Part shown: positions 32,709-42,971 of the stretch, in pieces | Position numbering within the stretch: position 1 is the stretch's first letter | Layout of the letters: each line of letters begins with the position of its first letter | Source: Serratia fonticola | GTDB taxonomy: Bacteria > Pseudomonadota > Gammaproteobacteria > Enterobacterales > Enterobacteriaceae | Assembly: GCF_001006005.1 (NCBI RefSeq) | Contig: NZ_CP011254.1 | Coordinates: 1,674,001 to 1,738,000, forward strand | Length of the DNA stretch: 64,000 nucleotides | Direction of reading: 5' to 3' | Notes under the pieces: generated by a model | The model's input: the letters and a program-made list of their open reading frames with translations, nothing else | Database searches by the model: none | Told to the model about the DNA's origin: nothing | Position numbers and translations under genes: made by a program

Positions 32709-34532
32709 TTAAGCTTCTTTAGGACCGCGGTTGGCACGCTTACGATCGTTTTCCGTCAGGTGACGCTTACGGATACGGATCGAGATTGGCGTCACTTCTA
32801 CCAGTTCGTCATCATCGATGAATTCCAGAGCTTGCTCCAGAGACATTTTGATGGCCGGAACCAGGGTAGTCGCTTCATCGGTACCCGATGCGCGCATGTT
32901 GGTCAGTTTCTTACCGGTCAGGCAGTTCACGGTCAGGTCGTTAGAACGTGAGTGGATACCGATGATCTGGCCTTCATACACTTCAGCACCGTGGCCCAGG
33001 AACAGCTTACCGCGATCTTGCAGACCGTACAGAGCGAACGCTACCGCTTTGCCCTGGCCGTTAGAGATCAGCACGCCGTTCTGACGCTGGCCCACTTCGC
33101 CCTGACGTACATCGTCGTAGTGGCTGAAGGTGGAGTACAGCAGACCGGTACCAGAGGTCATGGTCATGAATTCGTTACGGAAACCGATCAGGCCACGGCT
33201 TGGGATCACGTAGTCAAGACGCACACGGCCCTTGCCATCTGGATCCATGTTTTTCAGGTCAGCTTTACGCTCACCCATCGCCTGCATCACAGAACCCTGG
33301 TGCTGTTCTTCGATGTCCAGCGTCACGTTCTCGAACGGCTCTTGCTTGCGACCATCGATTTCGCGGAAGATAACTTTCGGACGGGAAACCGCCAGTTCAA
33401 AACCTTCACGACGCATGTTTTCGATCAGAACCGACAGGTGAAGCTCACCACGGCCTGAAACACGGAATGCATCAGCATCTTCGGTTTCTTCAACGCGCAA
33501 CGCCACGTTGTGTACCAGTTCCTTGTTCAGACGCTCAAGGATTTGGCGTGAAGTCACGAACTTGCCTTCTTTACCACAGAACGGTGAGGTATTGACGTTA
33601 AAGAACATGCTTACGGTAGGTTCATCAACCGACAGTGCTGGCAACGCTTCAACCGCGTTCACATCACAAATGGTGTCAGAGATGTTCAGCTCGCCCAGAC
33701 CGGTGATGGCAACGATGTCGCCCGCTTCGGCAACGGTGGCTTCGATACGTTCCAGACCCATATGGGTCAGCACTTTACCGATTTTACCGTTACGGGTTTT
33801 GCCTTCGCTGTCGATCAGGGTGATCTGCTGGTTAGGCTTGACTTTACCACGCTTGATACGGCCGATGCCGATAACGCCCACGTAGTTGTTGTAGTCCAGC
33901 TGCGAGATCTGCATCTGGAAAGGTGCTTCCAGCTCAACCTGCGGCGCAGAGACGTGATCGACAATCGCCTGGTACAGCGGAGTCATGTCTTCGGACATAT
34001 CGTTATGGTCAAGACCCGCGATACCCATCAATGCGGATGCATAGATGATTGGGAAGTCGAGCTGTTCGTCGGTAGCGTCCAGGTTAACGAACAGGTCGAA
34101 GACCTGATCCACAACCCAGTCAGGACGCGCACCAGGGCGGTCAACCTTGTTGATTACCACGATCGGTTTCAGACCATTGGCAAACGCCTTCTTGGTCACG
34201 AAACGGGTTTGCGGCATTGGGCCATCCATTGCATCCACAACCAGCAGCACCGAGTCGACCATTGACATCACACGCTCTACCTCGCCGCCGAAGTCGGCGT
34301 GTCCTGGGGTGTCTACGATGTTGATGCGGTAGTCTTTCCAATTAATGGCGGTGTTTTTTGCGAGGATGGTAATCCCACGCTCTTTCTCCAAATCGTTGGA
34401 GTCCATTACGCGTTCTGTCGCTTCTGAACGCTCTCCGAAAGTACCGGATTGTTGCAGCAACTTGTCAACCAGGGTGGTCTTACCATGGTCAACGTGGGCA
34501 ATAATGGCGATGTTACGCAAATTTTCGATCAC
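32709..34532 (-). CDS. bipA: Ribosome-associated GTPase BipA/TypA
   Basis: 607 residues, same length as E. coli. Translational GTPase related to EF-G and LepA that binds the ribosome, assisting 50S assembly at low temperature and stress adaptation. GTPase motifs: G1 [11 protein letters not shown] near residue 11, G3 [12 protein letters not shown]4 [13 protein letters not shown]. Domains II, III and V follow, with the BipA-specific C-terminal domain ending in a basic tail ([16 protein letters not shown]). Divergent from glnA. Confidence 0.97.
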   Translation of the reverse strand: MIENLRNIAIIAHVDHGKTTLVDKLLQQSGTFGERSEATERVMDSNDLEKERGITILAKNTAINWKDYRINIVDTPGHADFGGEVERVMSMVDSVLLVVDAMDGPMPQTRFVTKKAFANGLKPIVVINKVDRPGARPDWVVDQVFDLFVNLDATDEQLDFPIIYASALMGIAGLDHNDMSEDMTPLYQAIVDHVSAPQVELEAPFQMQISQLDYNNYVGVIGIGRIKRGKVKPNQQITLIDSEGKTRNGKIGKVLTHMGLERIEATVAEAGDIVAITGLGELNISDTICDVNAVEALPALSVDEPTVSMFFNVNTSPFCGKEGKFVTSRQILERLNKELVHNVALRVEETEDADAFRVSGRGELHLSVLIENMRREGFELAVSRPKVIFREIDGRKQEPFENVTLDIEEQHQGSVMQAMGERKADLKNMDPDGKGRVRLDYVIPSRGLIGFRNEFMTMTSGTGLLYSTFSHYDDVRQGEVGQRQNGVLISNGQGKAVAFALYGLQDRGKLFLGHGAEVYEGQIIGIHSRSNDLTVNCLTGKKLTNMRASGTDEATTLVPAIKMSLEQALEFIDDDELVEVTPISIRIRKRHLTENDRKRANRGPKEA

Positions 34533-34682
34533 AGCTTTGCCTCAGGCATTAGAAATAGCGCGCTATTGTACACGTATTAAGCGAGGTACTAAACAAGATC
34601 ACAACACTCTCTTATAAACAACTGTGTACAGGCTAGTTTGTGATCCCTTTCACGGTGCAAAAAGCAGCAATCGATGATGTTT

Positions 34683-34699
34683 TGCACCATTCCAGTGCC
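34683..34699 (+). promoter_or_regulatory. NtrC-binding site (glnA enhancer, upstream)
   Basis: TGCACCA-TTC-CAGTGCC matches the NtrC dyad TGCACYA-N3-TRGTGCA in the left half and mostly in the right half. About 120 bases upstream of the sigma-54 promoter. Confidence 0.65.
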
Positions 34700-34714
34700 C
34701 TACCCCAGGTTATT

Positions 34715-34731
34715 TGCACCACCATAGTGCA
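34715..34731 (+). promoter_or_regulatory. NtrC-binding site (glnA enhancer, strong)
   Basis: TGCACCA-CCA-TAGTGCA is a perfect dyad for NtrC, the strongest site in the group. 32 bases (three helical turns) separate it from the upstream site. Confidence 0.85.
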
Positions 34732-34733
34732 TT

Positions 34734-34750
34734 GCATCGCTAATGGTGCA
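34734..34750 (+). promoter_or_regulatory. NtrC-binding site (glnA, promoter-proximal)
   Basis: GCATCGC-TAA-TGGTGCA keeps an intact right half (TGGTGCA) with a degenerate left half, as expected of a weaker site of the glnA control region. Confidence 0.5.
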
Positions 34751-34804
34751 TACTGGCAAAGAGCAAAACCCGCACAAACCGGCGATTTTTTCGCTTTTAT
34801 AAAG

Positions 34805-34822
34805 TTGGCACAGTTTTCGCTT
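34805..34822 (+). promoter_or_regulatory. Sigma-54 promoter of glnA (glnAp2)
   Basis: TTGGCACAGTTTTCGCTT has the -24 TGGCAC and a -12 element TCGCT at the correct spacing, nearly the same as E. coli glnAp2. Together with the NtrC sites about 60-120 bases upstream it gives nitrogen-limitation-induced glnA transcription. Confidence 0.85.
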
Positions 34823-34902
34823 TAGTCTACACAGGGCAAAAACAGGCCATCACACAGATTCGTTCCACGACGATGACAACGATAAATCCGGGAGAGTTAA
34901 GT

Positions 34903-36312
34903 ATGTCCGCTGAACACGTTTTGACGATGCTGAATGAGCATGAAGTGAAATTCGTAGACCTGCGTTTCACTGACACCAAGGGTAAAGAGCAACACGTCAC
35001 CATCCCTGCTCATCAGGTAAATGCCGACTTCTTCGAAGAAGGTAAAATGTTTGACGGCTCCTCAATCGGTGGTTGGAAGGGCATCAACGAATCTGACATG
35101 GTCCTGATGCCAGACGCCAGCACGGCGGTTCTGGATCCGTTCTTCGAAGAATCTACCCTGATCATTCGTTGTGACATCCTCGAGCCAGGCACCATGCAGG
35201 GCTACGATCGTGACCCACGCTCAATCTCCAAGCGTGCTGAAGACTTCCTGCGCTCTTCCGGCATCGCCGATACCGTGCTGTTCGGGCCAGAACCAGAATT
35301 CTTCCTGTTTGACGACATTCGTTTCGGTAGCAGCATCCGTGGCTCTATGGTAGCTATTGATGATATCGAAGGCGCATGGAACTCCAGCACCAAACTCGAA
35401 GGCGGCAACAAAGGCCACCGTCCAGCGGTCAAAGGCGGTTACTTCCCAGTGCCACCGGTCGACTCTTCACAGGACATCCGTTCTACCATGTGTCTGACCA
35501 TGGAAGAAATGGGTCTGGTAGTTGAAGCTCACCACCACGAAGTGGCTACCGCAGGTCAGAACGAAGTGGCTACCCGCTTCAACACCATGACCAAGAAAGC
35601 CGACGAAATCCAAATCTACAAATACGTGGTTCACAACGTGGCTCACGCATTTGGCAAAACCGCGACCTTCATGCCAAAACCGATGTTCGGCGATAACGGC
35701 TCAGGTATGCACTGCCACATGTCACTGTCCAAGAACGGTACCAACCTGTTCGCTGGCGACAAGTACGGCGGCCTGTCTGAAATGGCGCTGTTCTACATTG
35801 GCGGCATCATCAAACACGCTAAAGCAATCAACGCCCTGGCCAACCCGACTACCAACTCATACAAGCGTCTGGTCCCAGGCTACGAAGCGCCGGTTATGCT
35901 GGCTTACTCTGCCCGTAACCGCTCTGCGTCTATCCGTATCCCAGTGGTTGCCAGCCCGAAAGCGCGCCGTATCGAAGCTCGCTTCCCGGACCCAGCGGCT
36001 AACCCATACCTGTGCTTCGCCGCGCTGCTGATGGCTGGCCTGGATGGCGTGATCAACAAGATCCACCCTGGCGATGCCATGGATAAAAACCTGTATGACC
36101 TGCCGCCGGAAGAAGAAGCTGAGATTCCAAAAGTGGCTGGCTCACTGGATGAAGCAATGGCCGCACTGAACGAAGACCGTGAATTCCTGACCCGCGGTGG
36201 CGTATTCACCGACGACGCGATCGATGCCTACATCGAACTGCGTAAAGAAGAGATGGATCGCGTGCGCATGACGCCACACCCGGTTGAGTTCGAACTGTAC
36301 TATAGCGTTTAA
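34903..36312 (+). CDS. glnA: Glutamine synthetase, type I
   Basis: 469 residues starting [15 protein letters not shown], the same as E. coli; an upstream in-frame ATG at 34873 is rejected because GGAGAG lies just before 34903. Dodecameric cytosolic enzyme condensing ammonia and glutamate with ATP. Metal- and substrate-site motifs: [30 protein letters not shown], and the adenylylation tyrosine in NLYDLPPEE (about residue 398), so activity is probably controlled by GlnE. Transcribed from a sigma-54 promoter with NtrC sites; a terminator separates it from glnL. Confidence 0.99.
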   Translation: MSAEHVLTMLNEHEVKFVDLRFTDTKGKEQHVTIPAHQVNADFFEEGKMFDGSSIGGWKGINESDMVLMPDASTAVLDPFFEESTLIIRCDILEPGTMQGYDRDPRSISKRAEDFLRSSGIADTVLFGPEPEFFLFDDIRFGSSIRGSMVAIDDIEGAWNSSTKLEGGNKGHRPAVKGGYFPVPPVDSSQDIRSTMCLTMEEMGLVVEAHHHEVATAGQNEVATRFNTMTKKADEIQIYKYVVHNVAHAFGKTATFMPKPMFGDNGSGMHCHMSLSKNGTNLFAGDKYGGLSEMALFYIGGIIKHAKAINALANPTTNSYKRLVPGYEAPVMLAYSARNRSASIRIPVVASPKARRIEARFPDPAANPYLCFAALLMAGLDGVINKIHPGDAMDKNLYDLPPEEEAEIPKVAGSLDEAMAALNEDREFLTRGGVFTDDAIDAYIELRKEEMDRVRMTPHPVEFELYYSV

Positions 36313-36404
36313 GTCATAGCGTTTAAGCCATACCCGCGCTGTCTGCGGATGGCGCATCGCTCGCTATTTATCTAAGCCGTTTTTTTGTTGCCGTGGAAAC
36401 TTTT

Positions 36405-36430
36405 AGCCCATCTTCGGATGGGCTTTTTTC
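36405..36430 (+). terminator. Terminator between glnA and glnL
   Basis: AGCCCATC-TTCG-GATGGGCT with a UUCG tetraloop, followed by TTTTTC. It should limit read-through from glnA so that glnL-glnG are expressed at a lower level. Confidence 0.85.
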
Positions 36431-36491
36431 TCCACCGTATGTTCTGCAAAACTATTTCATACCGTGATGGTTGCGGATGGAGTAGGATGGA

Positions 36492-36508
36492 TGCACTAAA
36501 AAGGTGCA
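36492..36508 (+). promoter_or_regulatory. NtrC operator at glnL promoter
   Basis: TGCACTA-AAA-AGGTGCA, a near-perfect NtrC dyad, ends 12 bases before the glnL start and overlaps the region of its ribosome-binding site. In E. coli an NtrC site at glnLp represses the local promoter; the same autoregulation is inferred. Confidence 0.8.
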
Positions 36509-36520
36509 GGAGACTGCTGT

Positions 36521-37570
36521 ATGGCAACCGGCAAGCTGCCCGATGCTGGGCAGATCCTCAATTCTCTCATCAACAGCATTTTGCTGTTGGATGACACACT
36601 GGCGATCCACTACGCCAACCCGGCGGCACAACAGCTGCTGGCACAGAGTTCTCGTAAACTTTTCGGTACACCGCTGCCCGATTTACTCGGTTATTTTTCG
36701 CTGAATATCGATCTGATGCGCGAAAGCCTGCATGCCGGCCAGGGCTTTACCGATAATGAAGTTACCCTGGTAGTCGACAGCCGTGCCCATATCCTCTCCC
36801 TGACCGCTCAGGCGCTGCCAGAAGGCTTTATTCTGCTTGAGCTGGCCCCAATGGACAATCAGCGTCGCCTCAGCCAGGAGCAGTTACAGCACGCCCAACA
36901 GGTTGCGGCTCGCGATCTGGTGCGTGGCTTGGCCCATGAAATCAAAAATCCGCTCGGCGGTTTGCGGGGTGCCGCGCAGTTGCTGGCCAAAGCCTTGCCA
37001 GACCCTTCGCTGACGGAATACACCAAGGTGATCATCGAACAGGCCGATCGGCTGCGTAATCTGGTAGATCGCCTGCTAGGGCCACAGCGCCCCGGCCAAC
37101 ATATTACCCAGAGTATCCATCAGGTAGCGGAACGGGTCTTCCAACTGGTGTCGTTGGAGAAACCCGATAACGTCACGCTGGTGCGTGATTACGATCCTAG
37201 CCTGCCGGAACTGGCGCACGATCCCGATCAAATCGAGCAGGTGTTGCTCAATATCACCCGCAACGCGCTGCAGGCGCTGAGCGAAACCGGTGGCACCATC
37301 ACGCTGCGCACGCGTACCGCGTTTCAGATCACCCTGCACGGTACCCGCTACCGGCTGGCGGCACGGATCGATGTTGAGGATGACGGCCCGGGCGTACCGG
37401 CCCTGTTACAAGACACTCTGTTCTACCCGATGGTCAGCGGCCGCGAAGGCGGTACCGGCCTGGGGTTATCCATCGCCCGTAATCTAATCGATCAGCATTG
37501 CGGAAAAATTGAATTCAACAGTTGGCCAGGTCACACCGAATTCTCGGTTTTCCTGCCTATTCGCCAGTGA
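36521..37570 (+). CDS. glnL: Nitrogen sensor kinase GlnL (NtrB)
   Basis: 349 residues. Soluble histidine kinase/phosphatase that phosphorylates NtrC under nitrogen limitation and dephosphorylates it when bound by PII (GlnB). PAS domain about 8-115, phosphoacceptor His139 in [15 protein letters not shown]-binding domain with N-box [12 protein letters not shown]1 box DDGPGVP and G2 [10 protein letters not shown]. No membrane segments. AGGAGA precedes the start. 10 bases separate it from glnG. Confidence 0.97.
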   Translation: MATGKLPDAGQILNSLINSILLLDDTLAIHYANPAAQQLLAQSSRKLFGTPLPDLLGYFSLNIDLMRESLHAGQGFTDNEVTLVVDSRAHILSLTAQALPEGFILLELAPMDNQRRLSQEQLQHAQQVAARDLVRGLAHEIKNPLGGLRGAAQLLAKALPDPSLTEYTKVIIEQADRLRNLVDRLLGPQRPGQHITQSIHQVAERVFQLVSLEKPDNVTLVRDYDPSLPELAHDPDQIEQVLLNITRNALQALSETGGTITLRTRTAFQITLHGTRYRLAARIDVEDDGPGVPALLQDTLFYPMVSGREGGTGLGLSIARNLIDQHCGKIEFNSWPGHTEFSVFLPIRQ

Positions 37571-37580
37571 GGTTTGTGCT

Positions 37581-38993
37581 ATGCAACGAGGGATAGTCTG
37601 GATCGTCGATGACGATAGCTCCATCCGCTGGGTGCTCGAACGTGCGCTCACCGGAGCTGGGGTGAACAGCGTCACCTTCGACAGCGGCAATGCCGTGTTG
37701 GAAGCATTGGCCACGCAAACTCCCGACGTGCTGCTGTCAGATATCCGCATGCCGGGTATGGATGGCCTGGCGCTGCTCAAGCAGATCAAACAGCGTCACC
37801 CGATGCTCCCGGTCATCATAATGACGGCGCATTCGGATCTGGACGCGGCGGTTAGCGCCTATCAACAAGGGGCGTTCGATTACCTGCCAAAACCCTTTGA
37901 TATTGATGAGGCCGTCGCGTTGGTAGAGCGTGCCATCAGCCACTATCAAGAGCAGCAGCAACCCGCTCGCAACCAACCCGCCAACGATCCCGTCGCCGAT
38001 ATTATTGGTGAGGCCCCGGCGATGCAGGATGTATTCCGCATTATTGGGCGCCTGTCGCGTTCCTCCATCAGCGTGCTGATCAACGGGGAGTCGGGAACAG
38101 GGAAAGAGCTGGTTGCCCATGCGCTGCATCGCCACAGCCCGCGCGTCAAATCACCATTTATCGCCCTGAACATGGCCGCGATCCCCAAAGACCTGATCGA
38201 ATCTGAACTGTTCGGCCATGAGAAAGGGGCGTTTACCGGCGCTAATCAGATCCGCCAGGGCCGTTTTGAACAGGCCGACGGTGGCACGCTGTTCCTGGAT
38301 GAAATCGGGGATATGCCGCTGGATGTGCAAACCCGCTTGCTGCGGGTGTTGGCGGACGGCCAGTTCTATCGCGTGGGAGGCTATGCGCCGGTGAAGGTAG
38401 ACGTGCGTATCATTGCCGCTACCCACCAGAACCTGGAGTTGCGCGTCCAGGAGGGCAAATTCCGTGAGGATCTGTTCCACCGCCTGAACGTGATCCGCGT
38501 ACATCTGCCGCCGCTGCGCGAACGCCGTGAGGATATTCCACGCCTGGCGCGCTATTTCCTACAGGTGGCCGCGAAAGAGTTGGGTGTGGAGGCGAAGAAC
38601 CTGCATCCGGAAACCGAAACCGCCCTCACTCGCCTGCCGTGGCCGGGCAACGTACGCCAGTTGGAAAACACCTGCCGCTGGCTGACCGTGATGGCCGCCG
38701 GACAAGAAGTGCTGATCCAGGATCTGCCCTCGGAACTGTTTGAAACTGCCGCGCCGCAAGCCAGTAGCCACGGCTTACCGGACAGTTGGGCCACGTTGTT
38801 GGCACAGTGGGCCGACCGCGCGTTACGTTCCGGTCATCAAAACCTGTTGTCCGAAGCTCAGCCGGAAATGGAGCGCACCTTGCTCACTACCGCGCTACGG
38901 CATACCCAGGGGCACAAGCAGGAAGCTGCCCGGCTGCTGGGATGGGGCCGGAATACCCTAACCCGTAAGCTGAAAGAATTAGGGATGGAGTAA
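37581..38993 (+). CDS. glnG: Nitrogen regulator GlnG (NtrC)
   Basis: 470 residues, starting [14 protein letters not shown]; an earlier in-frame ATG at 37509 lies inside glnL and is rejected by homology. Receiver domain with phosphoacceptor Asp54 (LLSDIRMPG), sigma-54-interacting AAA+ domain with Walker A GESGTGKE at 169-176, the GAFTGA loop at 216-221, and a Fis-type helix-turn-helix at the C-terminus ([19 protein letters not shown]). Phosphorylated hexamers activate sigma-54 promoters such as glnAp2. Confidence 0.98.
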   Translation: MQRGIVWIVDDDSSIRWVLERALTGAGVNSVTFDSGNAVLEALATQTPDVLLSDIRMPGMDGLALLKQIKQRHPMLPVIIMTAHSDLDAAVSAYQQGAFDYLPKPFDIDEAVALVERAISHYQEQQQPARNQPANDPVADIIGEAPAMQDVFRIIGRLSRSSISVLINGESGTGKELVAHALHRHSPRVKSPFIALNMAAIPKDLIESELFGHEKGAFTGANQIRQGRFEQADGGTLFLDEIGDMPLDVQTRLLRVLADGQFYRVGGYAPVKVDVRIIAATHQNLELRVQEGKFREDLFHRLNVIRVHLPPLRERREDIPRLARYFLQVAAKELGVEAKNLHPETETALTRLPWPGNVRQLENTCRWLTVMAAGQEVLIQDLPSELFETAAPQASSHGLPDSWATLLAQWADRALRSGHQNLLSEAQPEMERTLLTTALRHTQGHKQEAARLLGWGRNTLTRKLKELGME

Positions 38994-38999
38994 GTAATA

Positions 39000-39167
39000 C
39001 CCCTCACCCTAACCCTCTCCCAAAGGGAGAGGGGACCGAACGTGCTACAAATTACCCCTGCGCTCAACTGCTACATTGTTCTTGAGAAGTGCCACAGAAT
39101 AACTCCATACCTGATATCAACTCCGTACCAGCTCCCTCTCCCTGTGGGAGAGGGTTGGGGTAAGGGG
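39000..39167. repeat. REPIN-like composite repeat, copy A
   Basis: 168 bases bounded by inverted ends CCCCTCACCCTAACC and GGTTGGGGTAAGGGG. Each end carries its own hairpin: CCCTCTCCC-AAA-GGGAGAGGG (39013-39033) and CCCTCTCCC-TGT-GGGAGAGGG (39134-39154). A second copy lies at 51004-51205. Both follow directly the 3' end of a gene (glnG, mobB). Two inverted REP-like hairpins flanking a variable core is the REPIN layout of non-autonomous mobile elements. Confidence 0.7.
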
Positions 39168-39275
39168 AAATTGATGATTAAAAATACAATCCAGCGCACA
39201 AAAAACCAGCGATTTAAGGCTTTTACCGGATATGCGGCAGCAGTATGATCGAAACGCAAACTCAGGAGGCTTTTG

Positions 39276-39398
39276 ATGCTGGATACACTCATCGTCTTTC
39301 TTACCCAAGGCGCAGACGTCGGCTCTGCCGTCAGCCATTCACCGCAGGCGGCCGTTGCCACGGTGTTGTGCGCCGCACTGATAAATTTCTTCAGTTAA
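39276..39398 (+). CDS. yshB: Small membrane protein YshB
   Basis: 40 residues, too short for ordinary ORF calling. Sequence MLDTLIVFLTQGADVGSAVS... with a C-terminal segment QAAVATVLCAALINFFS matching E. coli YshB (36 residues, ending AVAAVLCAAMIGLFS) in the same place between glnG and hemN. The strong AGGAGG lies 7 bases before the ATG. The hydrophobic C-terminal half is a likely membrane segment. E. coli YshB is a confirmed small membrane protein; its role is not known to me. Confidence 0.85.
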   Translation: MLDTLIVFLTQGADVGSAVSHSPQAAVATVLCAALINFFS

Positions 39399-39446
39399 CA
39401 GGGCACAGCACGCTGCGCCTCTACACATCCGCCGTGGTGTTGCGCG

Positions 39447-40820
39447 TCAGATAACCCGGGAGAACTGTTGGGCGCGGGCCTGTTTACGCAGGTAGATATC
39501 GAAGCACATGCAGATATTGCGGATCAGCAAGCGCCCACGAGGCGTGACGCGGATGCCTTGCTCATCGCGCTCCACCAGCCCGTCACGTTCGAACGGTGCC
39601 AGCAATTCCAGATCGGCGGCAAAGTAATCCGCAAATGCAATACCGTATTGCTGCTCAATCGGTTGATAAGCCAGCTGGAAATTACAGATCAGCGTCTTGA
39701 TCACATCACGGCGCAGGCAGTCATCTTCCGTCATCGCCAGGCCACGCCACAGGGCGTTCCCCTGCTCTTCCACATTAGCGTAATACACCTTCAGCTCTTT
39801 CTGGTTCTGCGCGTAGCTGTCACCCAGCATGCTGATGGCGGAAACCCCTAGGCCCAGCAGATCGCTGTCCCCTTGGGTGGTATACCCCTGGAAATTGCGG
39901 TGCAACTTGCCTTCGCGCTGGGCAATGGCCAGCTCATCGTTCGGCCGGGCAAAATGGTCCATGCCGATAAACTGATAGCCCGACTCCGTCAGCGAAGCGA
40001 TGGTTTGCTGCAGAATATCGAGTTTCTGCTGGGCGCTAGGTAGATCGGCGTCCTTGATTTTACGTTGGGCAGCAAACAGGTTCGGCATATGAGCGTAGTT
40101 AAATACGCTCAGGCGATCCGGATTCAGCTCCGCCACCCGCTGCAGCGTGAAGGCAAAACTTTCTGGCGTCTGCTTCGGCAGGCCGTAAATCAGATCGATA
40201 TTGGTCGAGTTGAAGCCTAGCGCTTTAGCCCGGGCGATCAGGGCAAAAATGAACTCTTCATCCTGCTCGCGGTTAACCAGACGCTGCACTTCTTTATTGA
40301 AGTCCTGCACCCCCATGCTAAGGCGGTTGAAGCCTTCGGCACGCAGGTGGTCCAGCACGTCCAGCTCGATTTCACGCGGGTCAACTTCGATCGACATCTC
40401 CATTTCTGGCTGGAAATCAAAGTGCTGGCGTAGCATGGCGACCAAGCGGCTGATTTGCTGCTTATCGAGATAGGTTGGCGTACCGCCGCCCCAATGCAGT
40501 TGGCTGACCTTACGGCCGGCAAACAAGGGGGCACGAGCGATGATTTCACGCTCCAGCACGGCCAGGTATTCATCGGCCTTGTGAGTCTGGCGTGTGACCA
40601 GCTTATTGCAGCCGCAGAAATAGCAGAGCTTATGACAGAAGGGAATATGGACATACAGCGACAGTGGGCGCTCAGGGTAGCGCGTAGCCGCGCGTTGGAA
40701 CGCAGCTTCGTCGTAGCCCTGGTTAAACTCCAGCGCGGTGGGGTATGAAGTATAACGCGGGCCTGAATAGTTATATTTTTGGATCAGGGCCAAATCCCAG
40801 ACAATGGTCTGTTCTGACAT
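39447..40820 (-). CDS. hemN: Oxygen-independent coproporphyrinogen III oxidase
   Basis: 457 residues. Radical-SAM enzyme decarboxylating coproporphyrinogen III to protoporphyrinogen IX in anaerobic haem synthesis. Cluster motif CHKLCYFCGCN (C-x3-C-x2-C-x-C) at about residues 62-71, then GGGTPTYL, and the HemN C-terminal domain. The start is preceded by AAGGAG within the small ORF upstream, so the two are probably one transcript with yihI. Confidence 0.97.
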   Translation of the reverse strand: MSEQTIVWDLALIQKYNYSGPRYTSYPTALEFNQGYDEAAFQRAATRYPERPLSLYVHIPFCHKLCYFCGCNKLVTRQTHKADEYLAVLEREIIARAPLFAGRKVSQLHWGGGTPTYLDKQQISRLVAMLRQHFDFQPEMEMSIEVDPREIELDVLDHLRAEGFNRLSMGVQDFNKEVQRLVNREQDEEFIFALIARAKALGFNSTNIDLIYGLPKQTPESFAFTLQRVAELNPDRLSVFNYAHMPNLFAAQRKIKDADLPSAQQKLDILQQTIASLTESGYQFIGMDHFARPNDELAIAQREGKLHRNFQGYTTQGDSDLLGLGVSAISMLGDSYAQNQKELKVYYANVEEQGNALWRGLAMTEDDCLRRDVIKTLICNFQLAYQPIEQQYGIAFADYFAADLELLAPFERDGLVERDEQGIRVTPRGRLLIRNICMCFDIYLRKQARAQQFSRVI

Positions 40821-40826
40821 GCTTGC

Positions 40827-41000
40827 TCACTCCTTCCGATATTTTTTCCTACCGGGCCGGGAAATGGGCAGTTGTCTACGCTGTCTGGCCGCGGAAGCGC
40901 TGCGAAAACGCGTTTTGCGCTTCGACAGCCGCCACAGTTTACCGAATAACCACAGTAGATAACATGTCAACAGTAGGGCTATTGCCGGGATCAGCCACAT
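40827..41000 (-). CDS. Small membrane protein with basic tail, unrecognised
   Basis: 57 residues starting MWLIPAIALLLTCYLLWLFG, an N-terminal membrane segment, followed by an Arg/Lys-rich cytosolic tail (KLWRLSKRKTRFRSASAARQ ... GRKKYRKE). It starts 6 bases after the yihI stop and ends 6 bases before hemN, filling the gap exactly, with the hemN ribosome-binding site inside its last codons. Its own ribosome-binding site is weak (translation may be coupled to yihI). I do not recognise the family; the clean fit between two co-directional genes makes it a credible gene. Confidence 0.6.
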   Translation of the reverse strand: MWLIPAIALLLTCYLLWLFGKLWRLSKRKTRFRSASAARQRRQLPISRPGRKKYRKE

Positions 41001-41006
41001 AACCGC

Positions 41007-41555
41007 TTAAAATACGTCTTTCGGGTTACCGCCTTTCAGCAGTTTCAGAATGTCTTCCTGCTTCTCTTCCGGCTCTTCGTCGTCTTCATCACCCAGTTCG
41101 ATGCCTAACTGCTCCATCAGCGCATCGATACGATCCAGGGTTTGATCGACGTAAGCCTGATCTTCCGCGCTCAGCTTGGCGCCCTCATCCAGGCGATCCA
41201 GCAAGGCATCCAGACGCTCATCGTTTTCCAGCTTGGTCAGTTCTTCTTCTGGCGTGAGGCGCGGTTTTTCTGCCTTCGGTTTTGGCTGCGGCTTGGTCGC
41301 CTTCACTTTAGCGTCAACCACCAGCGCAACCGGCACTTTACTGCCGAGACGAGGATCTTTGGGTTGCGCACCGGTTTTATTTTTCTGGTTGGCAGACTCA
41401 ACCTGGGTACGTGAACCGGAAGCCAGGCCACGGCGCTTTTTCAGACGCTTGCGCTCGCGCGCTTCCTGATCGAGCTCCACACGACTTTTCTTTTTACTTT
41501 TTGACGTCGCCGCGCTGCTGCGTGGGCCGCGAGGTGCTTTTGATGGCTGGTTCAT
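41007..41555 (-). CDS. yihI: Der GTPase-activating protein YihI
   Basis: 182 residues (E. coli 169). Cytosolic GAP of the ribosome-assembly GTPase Der, delaying 50S maturation. A highly basic, low-complexity N-terminal part ([20 protein letters not shown]...KRLKKRRG) and an acidic C-terminal helical domain ([25 protein letters not shown]) are typical. Begins downstream of the csrC terminator. Confidence 0.93.
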   Translation of the reverse strand: MNQPSKAPRGPRSSAATSKSKKKSRVELDQEARERKRLKKRRGLASGSRTQVESANQKNKTGAQPKDPRLGSKVPVALVVDAKVKATKPQPKPKAEKPRLTPEEELTKLENDERLDALLDRLDEGAKLSAEDQAYVDQTLDRIDALMEQLGIELGDEDDEEPEEKQEDILKLLKGGNPKDVF

Positions 41556-41631
41556 GGCTTTTACTCTTAGGTATGTAGATCCAGTATAGAATTGCTATAC
41601 GGTTGCGGCGGAATCTAGCAGAAAGCAGACA

Positions 41632-42036
41632 AAGAAAAAAGGCGGCAGGTTAAAACCTGCCGCCTATTTCGCACCTTCACTCGAAGGATATTCCTGCTCC
41701 GCGCTCCATGCGCACACTCAACATCCCGGTTTTTCCATCTGCGATAACCGCGCTCCCTGCTACTACGTCTTTCATCCTGAAAGAAAAAATCATCCGTGCT
41801 GCGATCCGTTCGCTTCCACTCTTCCTGAGTGCGCTTCCCGCGGGCGTCCTGATTGCAGTCACTTCATCATCCGTGTACTATTCGTGCGCTCCGGCACCAA
41901 TAGTTTCAATTCCATCTGCCATCATCCTGGTACTCATTACACTGCCTGTGCATTCCCTGAGATTTTTCACCCTTCCTGGATGTTCCTGTTTCCTTGGCCT
42001 CCTGCCTTGCAACCTACTTTACGCTTTTATGGGATG
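41632..42036 (-). ncRNA. csrC: CsrC-type regulatory RNA (CsrA sponge)
   Basis: In E. coli csrC lies between yihA (engB) and yihI, transcribed towards yihI; the same gap here is 746 bases. The minus strand from about 42036 carries about 22 GGA triplets, many as AGGA, the CsrA-binding motif, and ends in GGCGGCAGGT-TTTA-ACCTGCCGCC followed by TTTTTTCTTTG, closely matching the E. coli csrC terminator and its downstream bases. The RNA would sequester the translational repressor CsrA. The 5' end is approximate (a TATCTT -10-like element lies at 42042-42047); at about 400 nt it is longer than the E. coli RNA (about 245 nt). Confidence 0.82.
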
Positions 42037-42301
42037 TGCTCAAGATACCTACAGGCGGCTTACGGCGATCTTTTACTTAACGAAATTACAACATACTGTT
42101 TTATAACAAATAAAATATTTACAGCTTTCGAATAAAGCGACATTACCCCCAATTCGAATGGTCAATGTCTCACACGGCAGGCGACCTTTTGCCACAAAGA
42201 CTCTGTGGTTAAAACGCTTAAAAACCGAGAAACACACCCTTTTAGCGCTGATGCAGTTATAATCGCCCACCAGATAGCCATCCTCACGGAGACGAAAAAT
42301 T

Positions 42302-42949
42302 TTGACCAGCAAGAACTACAATTACCATGTGACCCATTTCGTCACCAGTGCGCCCGATATTCGCCACCTGCCGGGGGATGAAGGTATTGAAGTTGCGTTC
42401 GCCGGCCGCTCCAACGCCGGGAAGTCCAGCGCACTGAATACCCTGACCAATCAGAAAGGCCTGGCACGTACCAGTAAAACGCCGGGGCGTACCCAGCTGA
42501 TTAACCTGTTCGAGGTCGAAGAAGGCATTCGCCTGGTTGACCTGCCAGGCTATGGCTATGCCGAAGTGCCGGAAGAGATGAAGAAGAAATGGCAGCGAGC
42601 GCTGGGTGAATACCTGCAAATGCGTAACTGCCTGAAAGGCCTGGTGGTGCTGATGGATATCCGTCATCCGCTTAAAGACCTGGACCAACAGATGATCCAG
42701 TGGGCCGTCGACGTTGGCACGCCAGTGCTGGTCCTGCTGACCAAGGCCGATAAGCTGGCCTCTGGTGCTCGCAAGGCGCAGCTCAATATGGTGCGTGAGG
42801 CCGTGCTGCCATTTATGGGTGACATTCAGGTAGAAGCCTTCTCGTCACCGAAAAAGATCGGTGTCGATAAACTGAGCCAGAAGTTGAATACCTGGTTTAA
42901 CGAGATCCCACCGGAAGTGCTGCCGGAAGACGATATCGGCGGGGAATGA
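42302..42949 (+). CDS. engB: Ribosome biogenesis GTPase EngB (YihA/YsxC)
   Basis: 215 residues, TTG start as in E. coli ([20 protein letters not shown]), with GGAGACG upstream. Essential small GTPase for 50S subunit assembly. Motifs: G1 GRSNAGKSS near residue 35, G2 [10 protein letters not shown]3 [10 protein letters not shown]4 TKADKL. Divergent from csrC. Confidence 0.96.
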   Translation: MTSKNYNYHVTHFVTSAPDIRHLPGDEGIEVAFAGRSNAGKSSALNTLTNQKGLARTSKTPGRTQLINLFEVEEGIRLVDLPGYGYAEVPEEMKKKWQRALGEYLQMRNCLKGLVVLMDIRHPLKDLDQQMIQWAVDVGTPVLVLLTKADKLASGARKAQLNMVREAVLPFMGDIQVEAFSSPKKIGVDKLSQKLNTWFNEIPPEVLPEDDIGGE

Positions 42950-42971
42950 TACCCGCTGCGGGTATTTCGTA

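Noticed and set aside
41708..42106. 132-codon plus-strand frame with hydrophobic segments
   Set aside because: It is the antisense of the csrC RNA; its Ser/Pro/Leu content comes from the repeated TCC (GGA complement) triplets.
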